DNA from: Comamonas sp. JUb58
GTDB taxonomy: Bacteria; Pseudomonadota; Gammaproteobacteria; Burkholderiales; Burkholderiaceae_C
Assembly (NCBI RefSeq): GCF_004364775.1
Contig: NZ_SOAL01000012.1
Coordinates: 124,001 to 188,000, forward strand
Reading direction: 5' to 3'
DNA: 64,000 nt
The notes beneath the pieces are model-generated. The model was given only the letters and a program-made list of their open reading frames with translations, was not told where the DNA came from and ran no database searches. Position numbers and translations under genes: made by a program. Of this stretch, positions 33,370-46,265 are shown piece by piece (the stretch's first letter is position 1; each line of letters begins with the position of its first letter).

Positions 33370-33921
33370 TCACAGGCCCAGAATGATGACGAGCACACCC
33401 TTGTCCACCTTGATGTCCCGCACCGTCATGCGCGCCACACGCTGGCGGGCATCCGCGGCATTAAGGGTGTAGATCGGTTGCTGGGCCAGGTAGGAAGTCA
33501 TTGCCGCCTCCAGCGCCACCTGGGCCATCGCCGTGCGCCGCTCATCCAGGCCCTGCACCACCAGCTTGTCCATCAGCGGCTGGTCCAGAAAGATCGCGCC
33601 GCGCTCGGCGTCATAGCGCAGCGAGGAAGACATATCGATCTGCGCGCCCAGCAGCTGGCTGCCGCTGGTGTTGGTGGTGACTGTCATGTAAACGCCAAAG
33701 TCGACCCGCTCGCTGTCCTCGTTCAAATGCACCCGGGGCTGCGCCATGGTGACGGAGACCAGCGGGTAGCGCTGCGTCAACGGCAAGCGCTCGGCCAGTT
33801 TTTGCTCCAGCTGCGCCTGGCTGATGCGGATTTCATAGGTCTTGCCCGCCAGATACCAGATGGCAGAGGTGCCCACCAAGGCCAGCAGCGCCAGCAGTGA
33901 CCATGCAAATTTTTTTCCCAT
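33370..33921 (-). CDS. DUF1439-family envelope protein
   Basis: The 183-aa protein has one N-terminal hydrophobic segment ([21 protein letters not shown]), then a beta-rich body with YEIRISQAQLEQKLAERLPL, a pattern seen in DUF1439 proteins. It is probably anchored in the inner membrane or exported. It lacks a lipobox Cys. The ATG at 33921 has AGGAG 10 nt upstream. The function is unknown. It lies 31 nt after the TRIC-type membrane protein on the same strand. Confidence 0.75.
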   Translation of the reverse strand: MGKKFAWSLLALLALVGTSAIWYLAGKTYEIRISQAQLEQKLAERLPLTQRYPLVSVTMAQPRVHLNEDSERVDFGVYMTVTTNTSGSQLLGAQIDMSSSLRYDAERGAIFLDQPLMDKLVVQGLDERRTAMAQVALEAAMTSYLAQQPIYTLNAADARQRVARMTVRDIKVDKGVLVIILGL

Positions 33922-33952
33922 GCCTGCACAACTCCTATTGCTACAACCTTGG

Positions 33953-34597
33953 CTAATCCACCCGCCAGCTCGGCAAGCGCCAGTGCCGCCACAGCGCAAT
34001 CGCGCGCAGGCCGGCGGTGACAAATACACAGCCGAGCATCGGCGCCATCTCGGGCACGGGCGAGCTGCGCAGCAGCAGATCCACCCAACCGCCCACAAAG
34101 GCGCAGACCGCATAAGGCTGGTGGTCGCGGAAGGCCTGCGGAATCTCGCCGCACATCACATCGCGCAACACCCCGCCGAACACTCCGGTGATCACGCCCA
34201 TCATCACGCAGATGAGTGCGGGCAGGCCCTGCTCGGCGGCCATGTCCACCCCCACGGCGGCAAACAGGCCCAGGCCCAGCATATCGGGCCAGAGCATGGC
34301 GCGCTCGGTCAGCGCAAAATGGCGCTGACGCAAAAACACGATGGCCAGCAGGCTGATGCCCATGATGACCCAGACAAAGGTCTCCTGCCGCACCCAGAAA
34401 AACGGCCGCTGGTCCAGCAGCAGATCGCGCAAGGTGCCGCCCCCAAAAGCGGCCACAAAGGCCACCACGCAGACGCCGACGACATCAAGCTTCTTGTGCG
34501 CCGCCTTGATCACCCCGGACAGCGCAAACGCAATCGTCGCTGCGATCTCCAGCACCTGGCGCGCAGTGTCGATGATGTACGGTGTGTCCATGGCCAT
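33953..34597 (-). CDS. TRIC-type / UPF0126 membrane protein (YadS/YicG family)
   Basis: The roughly 214-aa protein has about seven hydrophobic helices in two homologous halves, each with a Gly-rich turn: GGGTLRDLLLDQRPFFWV and FGGVLRDVMCGEIPQAF. Bacterial members with this duplicated motif belong to the trimeric intracellular cation channel (TRIC) superfamily. The start is uncertain among ATG 34597, ATG 34591 and an upstream TTG. Confidence 0.87.
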   Translation of the reverse strand: MAMDTPYIIDTARQVLEIAATIAFALSGVIKAAHKKLDVVGVCVVAFVAAFGGGTLRDLLLDQRPFFWVRQETFVWVIMGISLLAIVFLRQRHFALTERAMLWPDMLGLGLFAAVGVDMAAEQGLPALICVMMGVITGVFGGVLRDVMCGEIPQAFRDHQPYAVCAFVGGWVDLLLRSSPVPEMAPMLGCVFVTAGLRAIALWRHWRLPSWRVD

Positions 34598-34615
34598 GGG
34601 CAACAAGCTAAGAGA

Positions 34616-34644
34616 CTGGGCTGCGGCCTCAAGGCGCAGCCCAG
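34616..34644. terminator. Hairpin upstream of icd stop-distal region
   Basis: A perfect 10-bp stem, CTGGGCTGCG / CGCAGCCCAG, with a 9-nt loop, 12 nt past the icd stop. On the minus strand it is followed only by TCTCTTAG, so termination may be partial. Confidence 0.55.
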
Positions 34645-34655
34645 CCGGTGGAAGG

Positions 34656-35924
34656 TCAGGCAGCGGCTTGCATATTGCTGATCATCTCGTCGCCAAAGCG
34701 CGAGGTACTGACCTGCGTGGCGCCATCCATCAGCCGCGCAAAATCATAGGTCACGCGCTTGGAGGCAATGGTGGCCTCCATCGCGGCAATGATCAGGTCA
34801 GCGGCTTCGGTCCAGCCAATGTGGCGCAGCATCATCTCGGCGGACAGGATCAGCGAGCCGGGATTGACATAGTCCTTGCCCGCATACTTGGGCGCCGTGC
34901 CATGCGTAGCCTCGAACACCGCCACCCGGTCCGACAGGTTGGCACCCGGCGCAATGCCGATGCCGCCCACCTGCGCGGCCACCGCATCCGAGATGTAGTC
35001 GCCATTCAGATTGAGGGTGGCAATCACCGAGTAATCGGCCGGGCGCAGCAGCACCTGCTGCAGGAAGGCATCGGCAATCACATCCTTGATGATGATCTCG
35101 GAGCCATCCTTGGGGCTTTTGAGGCGCATCCATGGGCCGCCATCAATGACCTCGGCGCCGAACTCCTTCTTGGCCAGCGCATAGCCCCAGTCGCGGAACG
35201 CACCTTCGGTGAACTTCATGATGTTGCCCTTGTGCACCAAGGTCACGCTGGGCTTGTCATGGTCGATCGCATACTGGATGGCCTGGCGCACCAGGCGCTC
35301 GGTGCCTTCGCGCGACACGGGCTTGATGCCGATGCCCGAGCTTTGTGGAAAACGGATTTTCTGCGAGCCGATCTCCTGCTGCAAGAAGGCGATCAGTTTG
35401 ACCGCCAGGTCCGAGCCTGCCGCAAACTCGATACCGGCATAAATGTCTTCGGAGTTCTCGCGGAAGATCACCATATGCGTCTTGTGCGGCTCGCGCACTG
35501 GCGAAGGCACACCTTCAAAATAGCGCACCGGACGCAGGCAGACGTACAGGTCCAAGGTCTGGCGCAAGGTGACATTCAGCGAGCGGATGCCGCCGCCCAC
35601 CGGCGTGTTCAAGGGGCCTTTAATGGCGACCAGGTACTGGCCAATGGCATCCATGGTTTCCTGGGGCAGGCTTTGGCCCTCGCCATACAGGCCCAGCGCC
35701 TTATCACCGGCAAACACTTCCATCCAGGCAATGCGGCGGGCCTCGCCATAGGCCTGGGCCACTGCCGCATCCACCACCTTGCGCATCACCGGTGTGATGT
35801 CGCGGCCCACGCCATCGCCTTCGATGAAGGGGATGATGGGCTGGTCTGGCACGCAGAGGCTGTGGTCCGCATTGGCGGTGATGGCCTGTCCGCCCTCGGG
35901 CTGCTGGATATGTTGAGCACGCAT
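34656..35924 (-). CDS. icd: NADP-dependent isocitrate dehydrogenase
   Basis: The 422-aa enzyme converts isocitrate to 2-oxoglutarate in the TCA cycle. It has [17 protein letters not shown], the substrate loop [20 protein letters not shown] (with the Ser that is phosphorylated in E. coli), [10 protein letters not shown] and [13 protein letters not shown]. The length matches the homodimeric E. coli type. The ATG at 35924 gives the standard N-terminus, with GGGAG upstream. Confidence 0.96.
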   Translation of the reverse strand: MRAQHIQQPEGGQAITANADHSLCVPDQPIIPFIEGDGVGRDITPVMRKVVDAAVAQAYGEARRIAWMEVFAGDKALGLYGEGQSLPQETMDAIGQYLVAIKGPLNTPVGGGIRSLNVTLRQTLDLYVCLRPVRYFEGVPSPVREPHKTHMVIFRENSEDIYAGIEFAAGSDLAVKLIAFLQQEIGSQKIRFPQSSGIGIKPVSREGTERLVRQAIQYAIDHDKPSVTLVHKGNIMKFTEGAFRDWGYALAKKEFGAEVIDGGPWMRLKSPKDGSEIIIKDVIADAFLQQVLLRPADYSVIATLNLNGDYISDAVAAQVGGIGIAPGANLSDRVAVFEATHGTAPKYAGKDYVNPGSLILSAEMMLRHIGWTEAADLIIAAMEATIASKRVTYDFARLMDGATQVSTSRFGDEMISNMQAAA

Positions 35925-36174
35925 CGTCACAAATCTCCCAATCTGATTCTTCGCCCAGCCCCACACCAGGCACCAGGCGCATGTGTTACCGCCAACGATT
36001 CTATCGACAAATACCGGCCCGGCCTGACTGCACAAACTGTGACATCTGAAGCAAGCACCGGGCATGGCACAGCGAGCCCGCAGCAGGGCTGGCTTGGTGT
36101 ATAAAACCGGCTATGGCGCGCAGCGCCGCCACTGCACATCTCGTGCACCCTGCTTTGTGAGAGTCTTGACCACC

Positions 36175-36684
36175 ATGTTCCCCACCCCCTTGGCCATCCG
36201 TTCTTCCCGCCTCGCTCAGCGCTGCCTCGCCGCATCGGCCATGGCCTGCGCACTGGCTGCAGCCTTGCCGGCAGCAGCGCAGCAGGCGGCGCCCGCCGGG
36301 GAGCCGCAGATGCAGCTGGCCCGCACCGAGCTGACGGCCGGCATGCACCGCATCCATGCGCAAGTGGCGCAGACGGCGCGTGAGAAGGAAATCGGCCTGA
36401 TGTTCCGCAAGGAGATGCCGGCCAACGAAGGCATGCTCTTTGTGTTTGACCGCCCCGGCACCCAGTGCTTCTGGATGAAGAACACCATCCTGCCGCTGAC
36501 CGCCGCCTTTGTCAGCGACGACGGCACCATCGTCAACCTGGCCGATATGCAGCCGATGACGGAAGACTCGCACTGCTCCAGCAAGCCGGTGCGCTATGTG
36601 CTGGAGATGAACCAGGGCTGGTTCAAGCAAAAAGGCATTGCAGCCGGCACCAAGCTGCGCGGCCGCCCCTTCAGCGCTCCCTGA
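36175..36684 (+). CDS. DUF192 family exported protein
   Basis: The 169-aa protein has a signal peptide (Arg-rich start, ALAAALPAAAQQA). A DUF192 domain follows: HAQVAQTAREKEIGLMFRKEMPANEGMLFVF, here described by its ends, then CFWMKNTILPLTAAFV and the C-terminal VLEMNQGWFKQKGI. The family is found in periplasmic and archaeal proteins of unknown function. It is divergent from icd across a 250-nt gap. Confidence 0.9.
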   Translation: MFPTPLAIRSSRLAQRCLAASAMACALAAALPAAAQQAAPAGEPQMQLARTELTAGMHRIHAQVAQTAREKEIGLMFRKEMPANEGMLFVFDRPGTQCFWMKNTILPLTAAFVSDDGTIVNLADMQPMTEDSHCSSKPVRYVLEMNQGWFKQKGIAAGTKLRGRPFSAP

Positions 36685-36816
36685 GCAAGCGCTTTCGGGC
36701 GATCACCTTTGGTAGTCGTCCTTACGTACTGACCAGCAGCCAGTCACCAACAGGCAGGCCCGGCGCAGGGCTTGCATCTATGATGGTCCGCAGAACAACC
36801 CTGTGGAGACATGACC

Positions 36817-37401
36817 ATGGCTGCAACTGCGCGCTACCCCCTGCCCGATCTCAAGAGCCTGCCTGAAGACATCCAGGCCCGCATCGCCCAGGTGCAGGAA
36901 AAGGCCGGCTTCATCCCCAATGTGTTTTTGGCCTTTGCGCGCCGTCCGGCAGAATGGCGCGCCTTCTTTGCCTACCACGATGCGCTGATGGAGCGTGAGG
37001 AAAGCAGCCTGAGCAAGGCCGAGCGCGAGATGATCGTCACCGTCACCAGCGCCCACAACGAATGCCTGTACTGCGTGGTTGCGCATGGCGCGCTGGTGCG
37101 CATCTATGACAAGGCCCCGATGCTGGCCGACCAGTTGGCCGTCAACTACCGCAAGGCGAATATCTCGGCACGCCAGCGCGCCATGCTGGATTTTGCGATG
37201 AAGGTCTGCACCCGCTCGCAGAAGATCGATGAAGCCGATTTCAGCGCCCTGCATGCCCATGGCTTTGATGACGAAGACATCTGGGACATCGCAGCCATCA
37301 CCGCCTTCTTTGGCCTGAGCAACCGCATGGCCAGCTTTGCCGGGATGCAACCCAATGACGAGTTCTATCTGATGGGCCGCATTCCTCGCAGCAAGGCATA
37401 A
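36817..37401 (+). CDS. AhpD-like peroxidase-related protein (carboxymuconolactone decarboxylase fold)
   Basis: The 194-aa protein carries the redox motif CLYCVVAHG (CxxCxxxH) inside an AhpD-like helical domain (EREMIVTVTSAHNECLYC), with WDIAAITAFFGLSNRMA downstream. Such proteins act as thiol-dependent peroxidases or related antioxidants. Start 36817 is chosen because GGAG lies 8 nt upstream. The ATG 6 nt earlier is too close to it. It is 12 nt before the Ldh-type gene, so the two are probably co-transcribed. Confidence 0.9.
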   Translation: MAATARYPLPDLKSLPEDIQARIAQVQEKAGFIPNVFLAFARRPAEWRAFFAYHDALMEREESSLSKAEREMIVTVTSAHNECLYCVVAHGALVRIYDKAPMLADQLAVNYRKANISARQRAMLDFAMKVCTRSQKIDEADFSALHAHGFDDEDIWDIAAITAFFGLSNRMASFAGMQPNDEFYLMGRIPRSKA

Positions 37402-37413
37402 GGAAGGCAAGGC

Positions 37414-38439
37414 ATGGATCAAGGACGAGAAGACAGCCTGCTGATCAGCGAAGCCGACCTGCAGCGCCTGGCGCTGCAGGTATTGCAGCACCTGGGCTTG
37501 AGCGCGCCCCACGCCCAGGCCATTGCCCGCATCGTGGTCGCAGGCCAGCGCGATGCCTGCCAAAGCCATGGCGCCTACCGCATCCTGAGCGCGGCCCAGA
37601 CCATCCACACCGGCCTGGTGGATCTGCAAGCCCCGCCACTGCTGCAGCCCACGCAAGGCGCCATTACCCGGGTCGATGCCCAACGTGGCTTCTCGCCTTG
37701 GGCGCTGGAAGTGGGCCTGCCGCCCCTGGTGGCAACCACCCGCCAGTTGGGCATGGGCGCCTTAGTGATCAACCACTGCTTCCACTTCACGGCGCTGTGG
37801 CCGGAGGTGGAGATGCTCACCGACCAAGGCCTGGCCGCCCTGGTGATGACACCCAGCCATGCCTGGGTGGCACCAGCCGGCGGTACCAAAGGGGTGTTTG
37901 GCACCAACCCGATCGCCTTTGGCTGGCCCCGGCCCGGCCCCTACCCCTATGTGTTTGACTTTGCCACCAGCGCCATTGCGCGCGGCGATCTGGATCTGCA
38001 CCGCCGCGCCGGTACCCCGCTGCCTGAAGGCGTGGGCGTCGATGCGCAAGGCCAGCCATCAACCGACCCGGCAGCCGTGGCCCAGGGCGCCATGCGCACC
38101 TTTGGCGGCCACAAGGGCTCTGCCCTGGCCACCATGGTGGAGTTGATGGCCGGAATGCTGATTGGCGACCTGGGCAGCCAGGAATCGATGGCGCTCGATG
38201 CCGGTGCTGGCGGCATGCCCTGCCACGGCCACCTGGTGCTGGCTTTTGATCCGCAGAGTTTTGCCGGTGAAGACTGGCCCGGCCACCAGGCGCGTGCCGA
38301 GGCCATGTTTGCGGCGATCAAAGGCCAGGGGGCACGCCTGCCTTCCGAGCGGCGCTATGCCGCGCGGGCCCTGAGTGCGCAGCAAGGCATTAGCCTGCCG
38401 CGTAAGCTGCACGCCGAGATCCTGGCCTTGTTGGACTGA
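37414..38439 (+). CDS. Malate / L-lactate / ureidoglycolate dehydrogenase family (Ldh2) oxidoreductase
   Basis: The 341-aa protein is of the NAD(P)-dependent Ldh2/YlbC fold, unlike classical lactate or malate dehydrogenases. It has SQSHGAYRI-type (CQSHGAYRIL), VNHCFHFTALWPEVEML, FGTNPIAFGWP, DFATSAIARGD and MVELMAGMLIG. Members act on malate, sulfolactate, 2,3-diketogulonate, delta1-piperideine-2-carboxylate or ureidoglycolate. The substrate here is undetermined. Confidence 0.9.
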   Translation: MDQGREDSLLISEADLQRLALQVLQHLGLSAPHAQAIARIVVAGQRDACQSHGAYRILSAAQTIHTGLVDLQAPPLLQPTQGAITRVDAQRGFSPWALEVGLPPLVATTRQLGMGALVINHCFHFTALWPEVEMLTDQGLAALVMTPSHAWVAPAGGTKGVFGTNPIAFGWPRPGPYPYVFDFATSAIARGDLDLHRRAGTPLPEGVGVDAQGQPSTDPAAVAQGAMRTFGGHKGSALATMVELMAGMLIGDLGSQESMALDAGAGGMPCHGHLVLAFDPQSFAGEDWPGHQARAEAMFAAIKGQGARLPSERRYAARALSAQQGISLPRKLHAEILALLD

Positions 38440-38442
38440 CGC

Positions 38443-38472
38443 AAAGCAAACAGCCGCCCATCTTGGCGGCTG
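38443..38472. terminator. Terminator between converging Ldh-type gene and coaBC
   Basis: CAGCCGCC-(6 nt)-GGCGGCTG followed on the minus strand by TTTGCTTTG. Confidence 0.6.
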
Positions 38473-38496
38473 CAAGCTACGGAGCTGTTAGACGGA

Positions 38497-39711
38497 CTAG
38501 CGCGCGATGCGCTTGGCGATCTCGGCCACCAATTGCTCGCCCAAGGCCGCCTTGCTGGCATGGGGCAGCTCCTGGTGGCCTTGCGCGTCGACCAGCAGCA
38601 AGGCGTTGTCGTCCTTGCCAAAAGTGGCCGGGCCAATATTGCCGACCAAGAGTGGAATCTGCTTGCGCAGGCGCTTGGCCTGGGCATTGGCCAGCAGGTT
38701 TTCGCTTTCTGCGGCAAAACCCACGCAGTACAGCGCACCGTTTTGGGCGCGCGGCAGCTGGGCAACGGTGGCCAGAATGTCCGGGTTCTCGACAAAGGCC
38801 AGCTGCGGTACTTCACCGCTGCCGTCTTTCTTGATCTTCTGGTCGGCCGCGCGGGCTGGACGCCAGTCGGCCACCGCAGCGGTGGCGACAAACACATCGG
38901 CGCCCTCAACACTGGCCAGCACCGCTTGCAGCATGTCTTGCGCCGATTGCACATCGATGCGGCGCACGCCACGCGGCGTGGGCACATGCACGGGGCCGGC
39001 CACCAGGGTGACGTCGGCGCCAGCGGCCTGGGCCGCACGCGCAATCGCAAAGCCCATCTTGCCGCTGGAGAGGTTGGTAATGCCCCGCACCGGGTCAATC
39101 GCCTCAAACGTGGGCCCGGCGGTGATCAGCAGCTTTTTGCCAGCCAGCGCCTTGGCGCTGAAAAAGTACTGCAGCTCTTCCTCGATCTCGGCAGCTTCCA
39201 GCATGCGGCCGTCTCCGGTCTCGCCGCAGGCCTGGTCACCATTGCCTACGCCCAGCACCACGGCGCCATCAGCCTGCACCTGGCGCAGGTTGCGCTGCGT
39301 GGCGGGGTGGGCCCACATCTCGCGGTTCATCGCGGGGGCCAGGATCAGGGGCACGGCGTCGATGGGCCGCGCCAGGCACAAGAGGCTCAGCAGCTCATCG
39401 GCCCGGCCCTGCACCAGGCGGGCGATAAAGTCTGCGCTGCAAGGGGCCACCACAATCGCATCGGCCTCGCGGCTCAGGTTGATGTGCGGCATGTTGTTGT
39501 GCTCGCGCGCATCCCACTGCGAGGTGTAGACGGGGCGGTTGGAGAGCGCCTGCATGGTGACCGGCGTCATGAATTGGGTGGCCGATTCGGTCATGACCAC
39601 CTGCACGGTCGCTCCGGCCTTGATCAAGCGGCGGCACAGCTCGGCAGATTTGAAGGCTGCAACGCCGCCCGACATGCCGAGGACAATATGTTTTCCGTGG
39701 AGCTGGTTCAT
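38497..39711 (-). CDS. coaBC: Bifunctional phosphopantothenoylcysteine decarboxylase / phosphopantothenate-cysteine ligase
   Basis: The 404-aa protein carries out two steps of coenzyme A synthesis. The N-terminal CoaC flavoprotein domain (about 1-190) has [19 protein letters not shown], the catalytic His in NMPHINLS and the PxMNxxMW motif APAMNREMW. The C-terminal CoaB domain has [19 protein letters not shown] and [12 protein letters not shown]. The ATG at 39711 gives the usual start. It is divergent from pyrG. Confidence 0.95.
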   Translation of the reverse strand: MNQLHGKHIVLGMSGGVAAFKSAELCRRLIKAGATVQVVMTESATQFMTPVTMQALSNRPVYTSQWDAREHNNMPHINLSREADAIVVAPCSADFIARLVQGRADELLSLLCLARPIDAVPLILAPAMNREMWAHPATQRNLRQVQADGAVVLGVGNGDQACGETGDGRMLEAAEIEEELQYFFSAKALAGKKLLITAGPTFEAIDPVRGITNLSSGKMGFAIARAAQAAGADVTLVAGPVHVPTPRGVRRIDVQSAQDMLQAVLASVEGADVFVATAAVADWRPARAADQKIKKDGSGEVPQLAFVENPDILATVAQLPRAQNGALYCVGFAAESENLLANAQAKRLRKQIPLLVGNIGPATFGKDDNALLLVDAQGHQELPHASKAALGEQLVAEIAKRIAR

Positions 39712-39868
39712 GCCCGCCAATGTAGCAGAGGCACAGCGCCGCCGCTGCACTGCAGCAGACAAGAGAGCAGCGCCAGAACGGCTATCTTTGCAGCACTCCA
39801 TCGCAGTCAAACCCGTGGCCATTGAAGCCCATTTATCGCAGCTGGCCGCACGGGCTGGCTTACGCCTT

Positions 39869-41556
<1,688 letters not shown>

Positions 41557-41667
41557 AATTGCGGCCAGCTTGCGGCACACACAGAAGCCATGACAAACAA
41601 AGCACTCCAAGACGCTGCGTTTCTCATGGCGTCTTTGCTCTCACCCCACCCTTAAGGAACACCGTCC

Positions 41668-42525
41668 ATGCAATTGTGCGGATTTGATATCGGGCTTGAT
41701 AAACCCTTTTTCCTGATTGCCGGCCCCTGCGTGGTCGAGTCCGAGCAGCTGCAGATGGATGTGGCCGGACAGCTCAAGGAAATGACGGCCAGCCTGGGCA
41801 TCCCCTTTATCTTCAAGAGCAGCTTTGACAAGGCCAACCGCAGCTCGGGCACGAGCTTTCGCGGCCCCGGCATGGAAAAGGGCCTGGAGATTCTGGCCAA
41901 GGTGAAAAAAGAGCTGAATGTGCCCATCCTCACCGATGTGCACAACGAAGCCGAAGTGCCCTACGTGGCCAGCATCGTCGATGTGCTGCAGACGCCCGCC
42001 TTCCTGTGCCGCCAGACCGACTTCATCCGTGCGGTCGCGCAATCGGGCAAGCCGGTCAATATCAAGAAGGGCCAGTTTCTGGCCCCGCATGACATGAAGA
42101 ATGTCATCGACAAGGCTCGCGCTGCCGCCAAGGAAGTGGGCCTGCCCGAAGACAGCTTCATGGCCTGCGAACGCGGTGCCAGCTTTGGCTACAACAACCT
42201 GGTGAGCGACATGCGCTCGCTGGCCATCATGCGCGAAACCAATGCGCCCGTGGTGTTCGATGCCACGCACAGCGTGCAGCTGCCCGGCGGCAATGGCACC
42301 TCCAGCGGCGGCATGCGCGAGATGGTGCCCGTGCTGGCCCGTGCAGCGATTGCCGTGGGCGTTGCTGGCGTGTTCATGGAAACCCATCCCGACCCCTGCA
42401 ATGCCCTGAGCGACGGCCCCAATGCCGTGCCGCTCAAGCACATGAAGGCCTTGCTCGAAACCATGGTGGCGCTGGACAGCATCACCAAGCAGAACGGTTT
42501 CCTGGAAAACAATTTTGGAGCTTAA
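41668..42525 (+). CDS. kdsA: 3-deoxy-D-manno-octulosonate 8-phosphate synthase
   Basis: The 285-aa enzyme condenses phosphoenolpyruvate with arabinose 5-phosphate for the Kdo of lipopolysaccharide. It has [46 protein letters not shown] and [19 protein letters not shown]. The motif DKANRSS and an Asn in NRSS fit the non-metal class. It is separated by no gap from the DUF1330 gene (TAAATG). Confidence 0.97.
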   Translation: MQLCGFDIGLDKPFFLIAGPCVVESEQLQMDVAGQLKEMTASLGIPFIFKSSFDKANRSSGTSFRGPGMEKGLEILAKVKKELNVPILTDVHNEAEVPYVASIVDVLQTPAFLCRQTDFIRAVAQSGKPVNIKKGQFLAPHDMKNVIDKARAAAKEVGLPEDSFMACERGASFGYNNLVSDMRSLAIMRETNAPVVFDATHSVQLPGGNGTSSGGMREMVPVLARAAIAVGVAGVFMETHPDPCNALSDGPNAVPLKHMKALLETMVALDSITKQNGFLENNFGA

Positions 42526-42816
42526 ATGCCAAGCGCATACATCATTGCATCCGTCACCGTCACCAACCCCGAGCAGTACGAGGAGTACCGCAAGTACAGC
42601 ACCATCGCCATGCAGACCTATGGCGCTGAAGTCTGCGTGCGCGGCGGCAAGGTCGAGGTGATCGAGGGCGACTGGAACCCCGGCCGCACCGTGATTCTGA
42701 AGTTCAAGGACAGCGAGCAAGCCCGCCGCTTCTACGACTCGCCCGAGTACAGCAAGGCGCGCGAGGCACGTGCCGGCGCCGCCATCATGCGCATGGTGCT
42801 GGTCGAAGGCGTTTAA
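42526..42816 (+). CDS. DUF1330 domain protein
   Basis: The 96-aa protein is a single dimeric alpha/beta-barrel-like DUF1330 domain: YIIASVTVTNPEQYEEYRKY, RGGKVEVIEGDWNPGRTVIL and YDSPEYSKAREARAGAA. The function of the family is unknown. The start codon follows the kdsA stop directly, and TTGGAG in the kdsA end serves as ribosome site, so it is translationally coupled. Confidence 0.92.
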   Translation: MPSAYIIASVTVTNPEQYEEYRKYSTIAMQTYGAEVCVRGGKVEVIEGDWNPGRTVILKFKDSEQARRFYDSPEYSKAREARAGAAIMRMVLVEGV

Positions 42817-42844
42817 GCGCTGCATCAGCCTACCAACCCCTTGA

Positions 42845-44200
<1,356 letters not shown>

Positions 44201-44259
44201 GCCCGCTGCGGGGCATGGCCTCTGGCCCTGCCCGTACGCCCTTGCCAACCCTGTTTGCC

Positions 44260-44538
44260 ATGATCTCTCGCATTGTTCCTTTCGTGCTGCTGGCCATTCT
44301 GGTCAGCATCCATGCCCAACTCTGGAGTGGGCGCGGCAGCGTGCCCTACGTCAAGGACATGAAGCAGCAAATCGCCACCCAGAAAACGGAGAACGAAGCC
44401 GCTACGCGTGAGAACGTGCGCCTGGAGACCGAGGTCAACGACCTCAAGCAGGGCATGGACATGGTCGAAGGCAAGGCCCGCAACGAGCTGGGCATGGTCA
44501 AGCCCAATGAAGTGTTTGTGCAGTACACGCGCAAATAA
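44260..44538 (+). CDS. ftsB: Cell division protein FtsB
   Basis: The 92-aa protein has one transmembrane segment (VPFVLLAILVSIHAQLW) then a periplasmic coiled coil (IATQKTENEAATRENVRLET) and the end ELGMVKPNEVFVQY typical of FtsB/DivIC. It bridges FtsQ and FtsL in the divisome. The ATG at 44260 gives the family start. Confidence 0.93.
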   Translation: MISRIVPFVLLAILVSIHAQLWSGRGSVPYVKDMKQQIATQKTENEAATRENVRLETEVNDLKQGMDMVEGKARNELGMVKPNEVFVQYTRK

Positions 44539-44562
44539 AGCAGCGCGGCACCCAGCTCCAGC

Positions 44563-44588
44563 AAGCGCCTCTCAGGAGGCGCTTTTTT
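44563..44588 (+). terminator. Rho-independent terminator after ftsB
   Basis: AAGCGCCTC-tcag-GAGGCGCTT followed by T-run. Confidence 0.9.
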
Positions 44589-44625
44589 GTCGCCCACCCC
44601 TGGCTTTGGCCGTATCATCGCCGGC

Positions 44626-45186
44626 ATGTCTGCGACGCCCTCCTCTGCCATGACGCCCCACCCCCAAGGCTTGCTACCGACGGTCTATCTGGCCTCGGCA
44701 GCTTGTGCGGATGCAGAGCAGCTCGCGCAGCAACTGGCGCATTACCTGGCACAGTGCGATACCGCAGCGCCCCCGGCATTTGTGCTGCAGGCCTGCAGCT
44801 TTGCGCAACTCAGCGACTCGCCAACGGCAGAGGTGCCAGCCGTTTTTCTGGCCCGGCACGACGCCGTGCTGCTGCTGGCACCACCGATGCGTGACAGCGC
44901 AAGCCAGGCCGATCCGGCACAGACCCTGCTGATGCAAGCACGCCTGCACCTGGTGGCCCAGGGGCAGGCGTTTCAATTGTTGTTCAGCCAGGGACACCGG
45001 CTGGAGCAAGAGGCGCTGGCAGCACTGTGCAACTGGTTCCCGCAGGCGCCGGGCCTGCAGGCATTGCGTATGGCATTGCGCCAGAGCACCCCCGGCGCGC
45101 GTGCCCGCTGGAACTGCGAAAAATGCAGCGACCCCGATTGCGAACTGCGCCTGTTCCAGGGCCTGATCAGCCCATCGGCCAGTTGA
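44626..45186 (+). CDS. Hypothetical protein with C-terminal Cys cluster
   Basis: This 186-aa protein is not recognised. It is rich in Ala, Gln and Leu and has no signal peptide. Near the C-terminus it has CEKCSDPDC, a CxxCxxxxC pattern that could bind zinc or an iron-sulfur cluster. The start is uncertain, since neither ATG 44626 nor ATG 44650 has a clear ribosome site. It lies between the ftsB terminator and the converging hslO gene. It is kept as a gene because the frame is long and uninterrupted and the opposite strand offers nothing better. Confidence 0.6.
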   Translation: MSATPSSAMTPHPQGLLPTVYLASAACADAEQLAQQLAHYLAQCDTAAPPAFVLQACSFAQLSDSPTAEVPAVFLARHDAVLLLAPPMRDSASQADPAQTLLMQARLHLVAQGQAFQLLFSQGHRLEQEALAALCNWFPQAPGLQALRMALRQSTPGARARWNCEKCSDPDCELRLFQGLISPSAS

Positions 45187-45207
45187 GCACCACCGCGGCG
45201 CCCGGCA

Positions 45208-46197
45208 TCACTGCATCAGGCTGGAGGCCGGCGGGTCATTGCCGCGCTCGGTAAACAGGTGCGCCACATCAACGGCGTCGAAGCGGTATTGCTGGCCGCA
45301 GAATTCGCAGCCCACCTCGATCATGCCCTGCTCTTCCAGAATGCTGTCGGACTCTTCCTGGCCCAGGCTGCGCAGCATATTGCCGACGCGCTCGCGGCTG
45401 CAGGTGCAGGCGAAGTGCGGGCCGCCTTCGCCGTCTTCAGGCACAAAGCGCAGCAGCTTTTCTTCCCAGAACAGGCGGTGCAGGATGGTCTCGACATCGA
45501 GGTTCAGCAGCTCATCGCGGGTCAGGCTGGCTGCCAGATGGGCGATGCGGTTGTACTCTTCGTTGAGGCCGATCTGGTCGACCTCTTCGGTGTTCTGCGC
45601 ACCAGCGGCCAGATTGGCCTCGCCCTTGATCGGCATGCGTTGCACGATGAGGCCAGCAGCCACCTTGTCGTTGGCAGCCAGCACCAGCACGGTATCGAGC
45701 TGCTCGGACTGGCGCATGTACTGCTGCAAGATTGCGGCCATGCTCTCCAGCGGCTGGCCATCCACATCGACCAGCGGCACCACGCCCTGGTAGGGCTGCT
45801 GACCGGGTTGCTTGTCCTTGGGGTCCAGGGTGATCGCGCAGCGGCCCTTGCCATGCACATTGACCATGTCGGTCAAGGTCGCATCCGCGGGCAGATCACC
45901 AATCATCGTGACGGTGGAGCGCACGCTCAGGTTGGTCAGCACCTCGGTGACGGCCAGCTTCACCGGGCCATCGCCCGAGATCTGGAACACCAGCGCACCA
46001 TTGAACTTGATGTTGGACTGCATCAGCACGCCGGCGGCGGTCATCTCGCCGAGCATCTCCTGCACGGGCAGCGGATACGGACCGGTGCTGGTATTGACTG
46101 CGCGGCGCTGCAAGATCTCTTGCCAGGCATCGGTCAGTCGAACAATGGCTCCCCGCACGGGCAGCCCATCAAACAAAAATTTATGCAGTTCAGACAC
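45208..46197 (-). CDS. hslO: Redox-regulated chaperone Hsp33
   Basis: The 329-aa protein has the Hsp33 fold and a C-terminal zinc switch. The four Cys are in CTCSRERVGNM and, about 30 residues later, CEFCGQQY. Oxidation releases zinc and unfolds the linker to activate holdase activity. It begins with a GTG at 46197, with GGAAG about 7 nt upstream. The stop lies 22 nt from the end of the converging hypothetical gene. Confidence 0.95.
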   Translation of the reverse strand: MSELHKFLFDGLPVRGAIVRLTDAWQEILQRRAVNTSTGPYPLPVQEMLGEMTAAGVLMQSNIKFNGALVFQISGDGPVKLAVTEVLTNLSVRSTVTMIGDLPADATLTDMVNVHGKGRCAITLDPKDKQPGQQPYQGVVPLVDVDGQPLESMAAILQQYMRQSEQLDTVLVLAANDKVAAGLIVQRMPIKGEANLAAGAQNTEEVDQIGLNEEYNRIAHLAASLTRDELLNLDVETILHRLFWEEKLLRFVPEDGEGGPHFACTCSRERVGNMLRSLGQEESDSILEEQGMIEVGCEFCGQQYRFDAVDVAHLFTERGNDPPASSLMQ

Positions 46198-46265
46198 TGT
46201 AATTCTTCCAATTCAATACATGCAGGCCTGCTGCGCCCGGGCATGGCACCCGGGGGAACAGCGCC

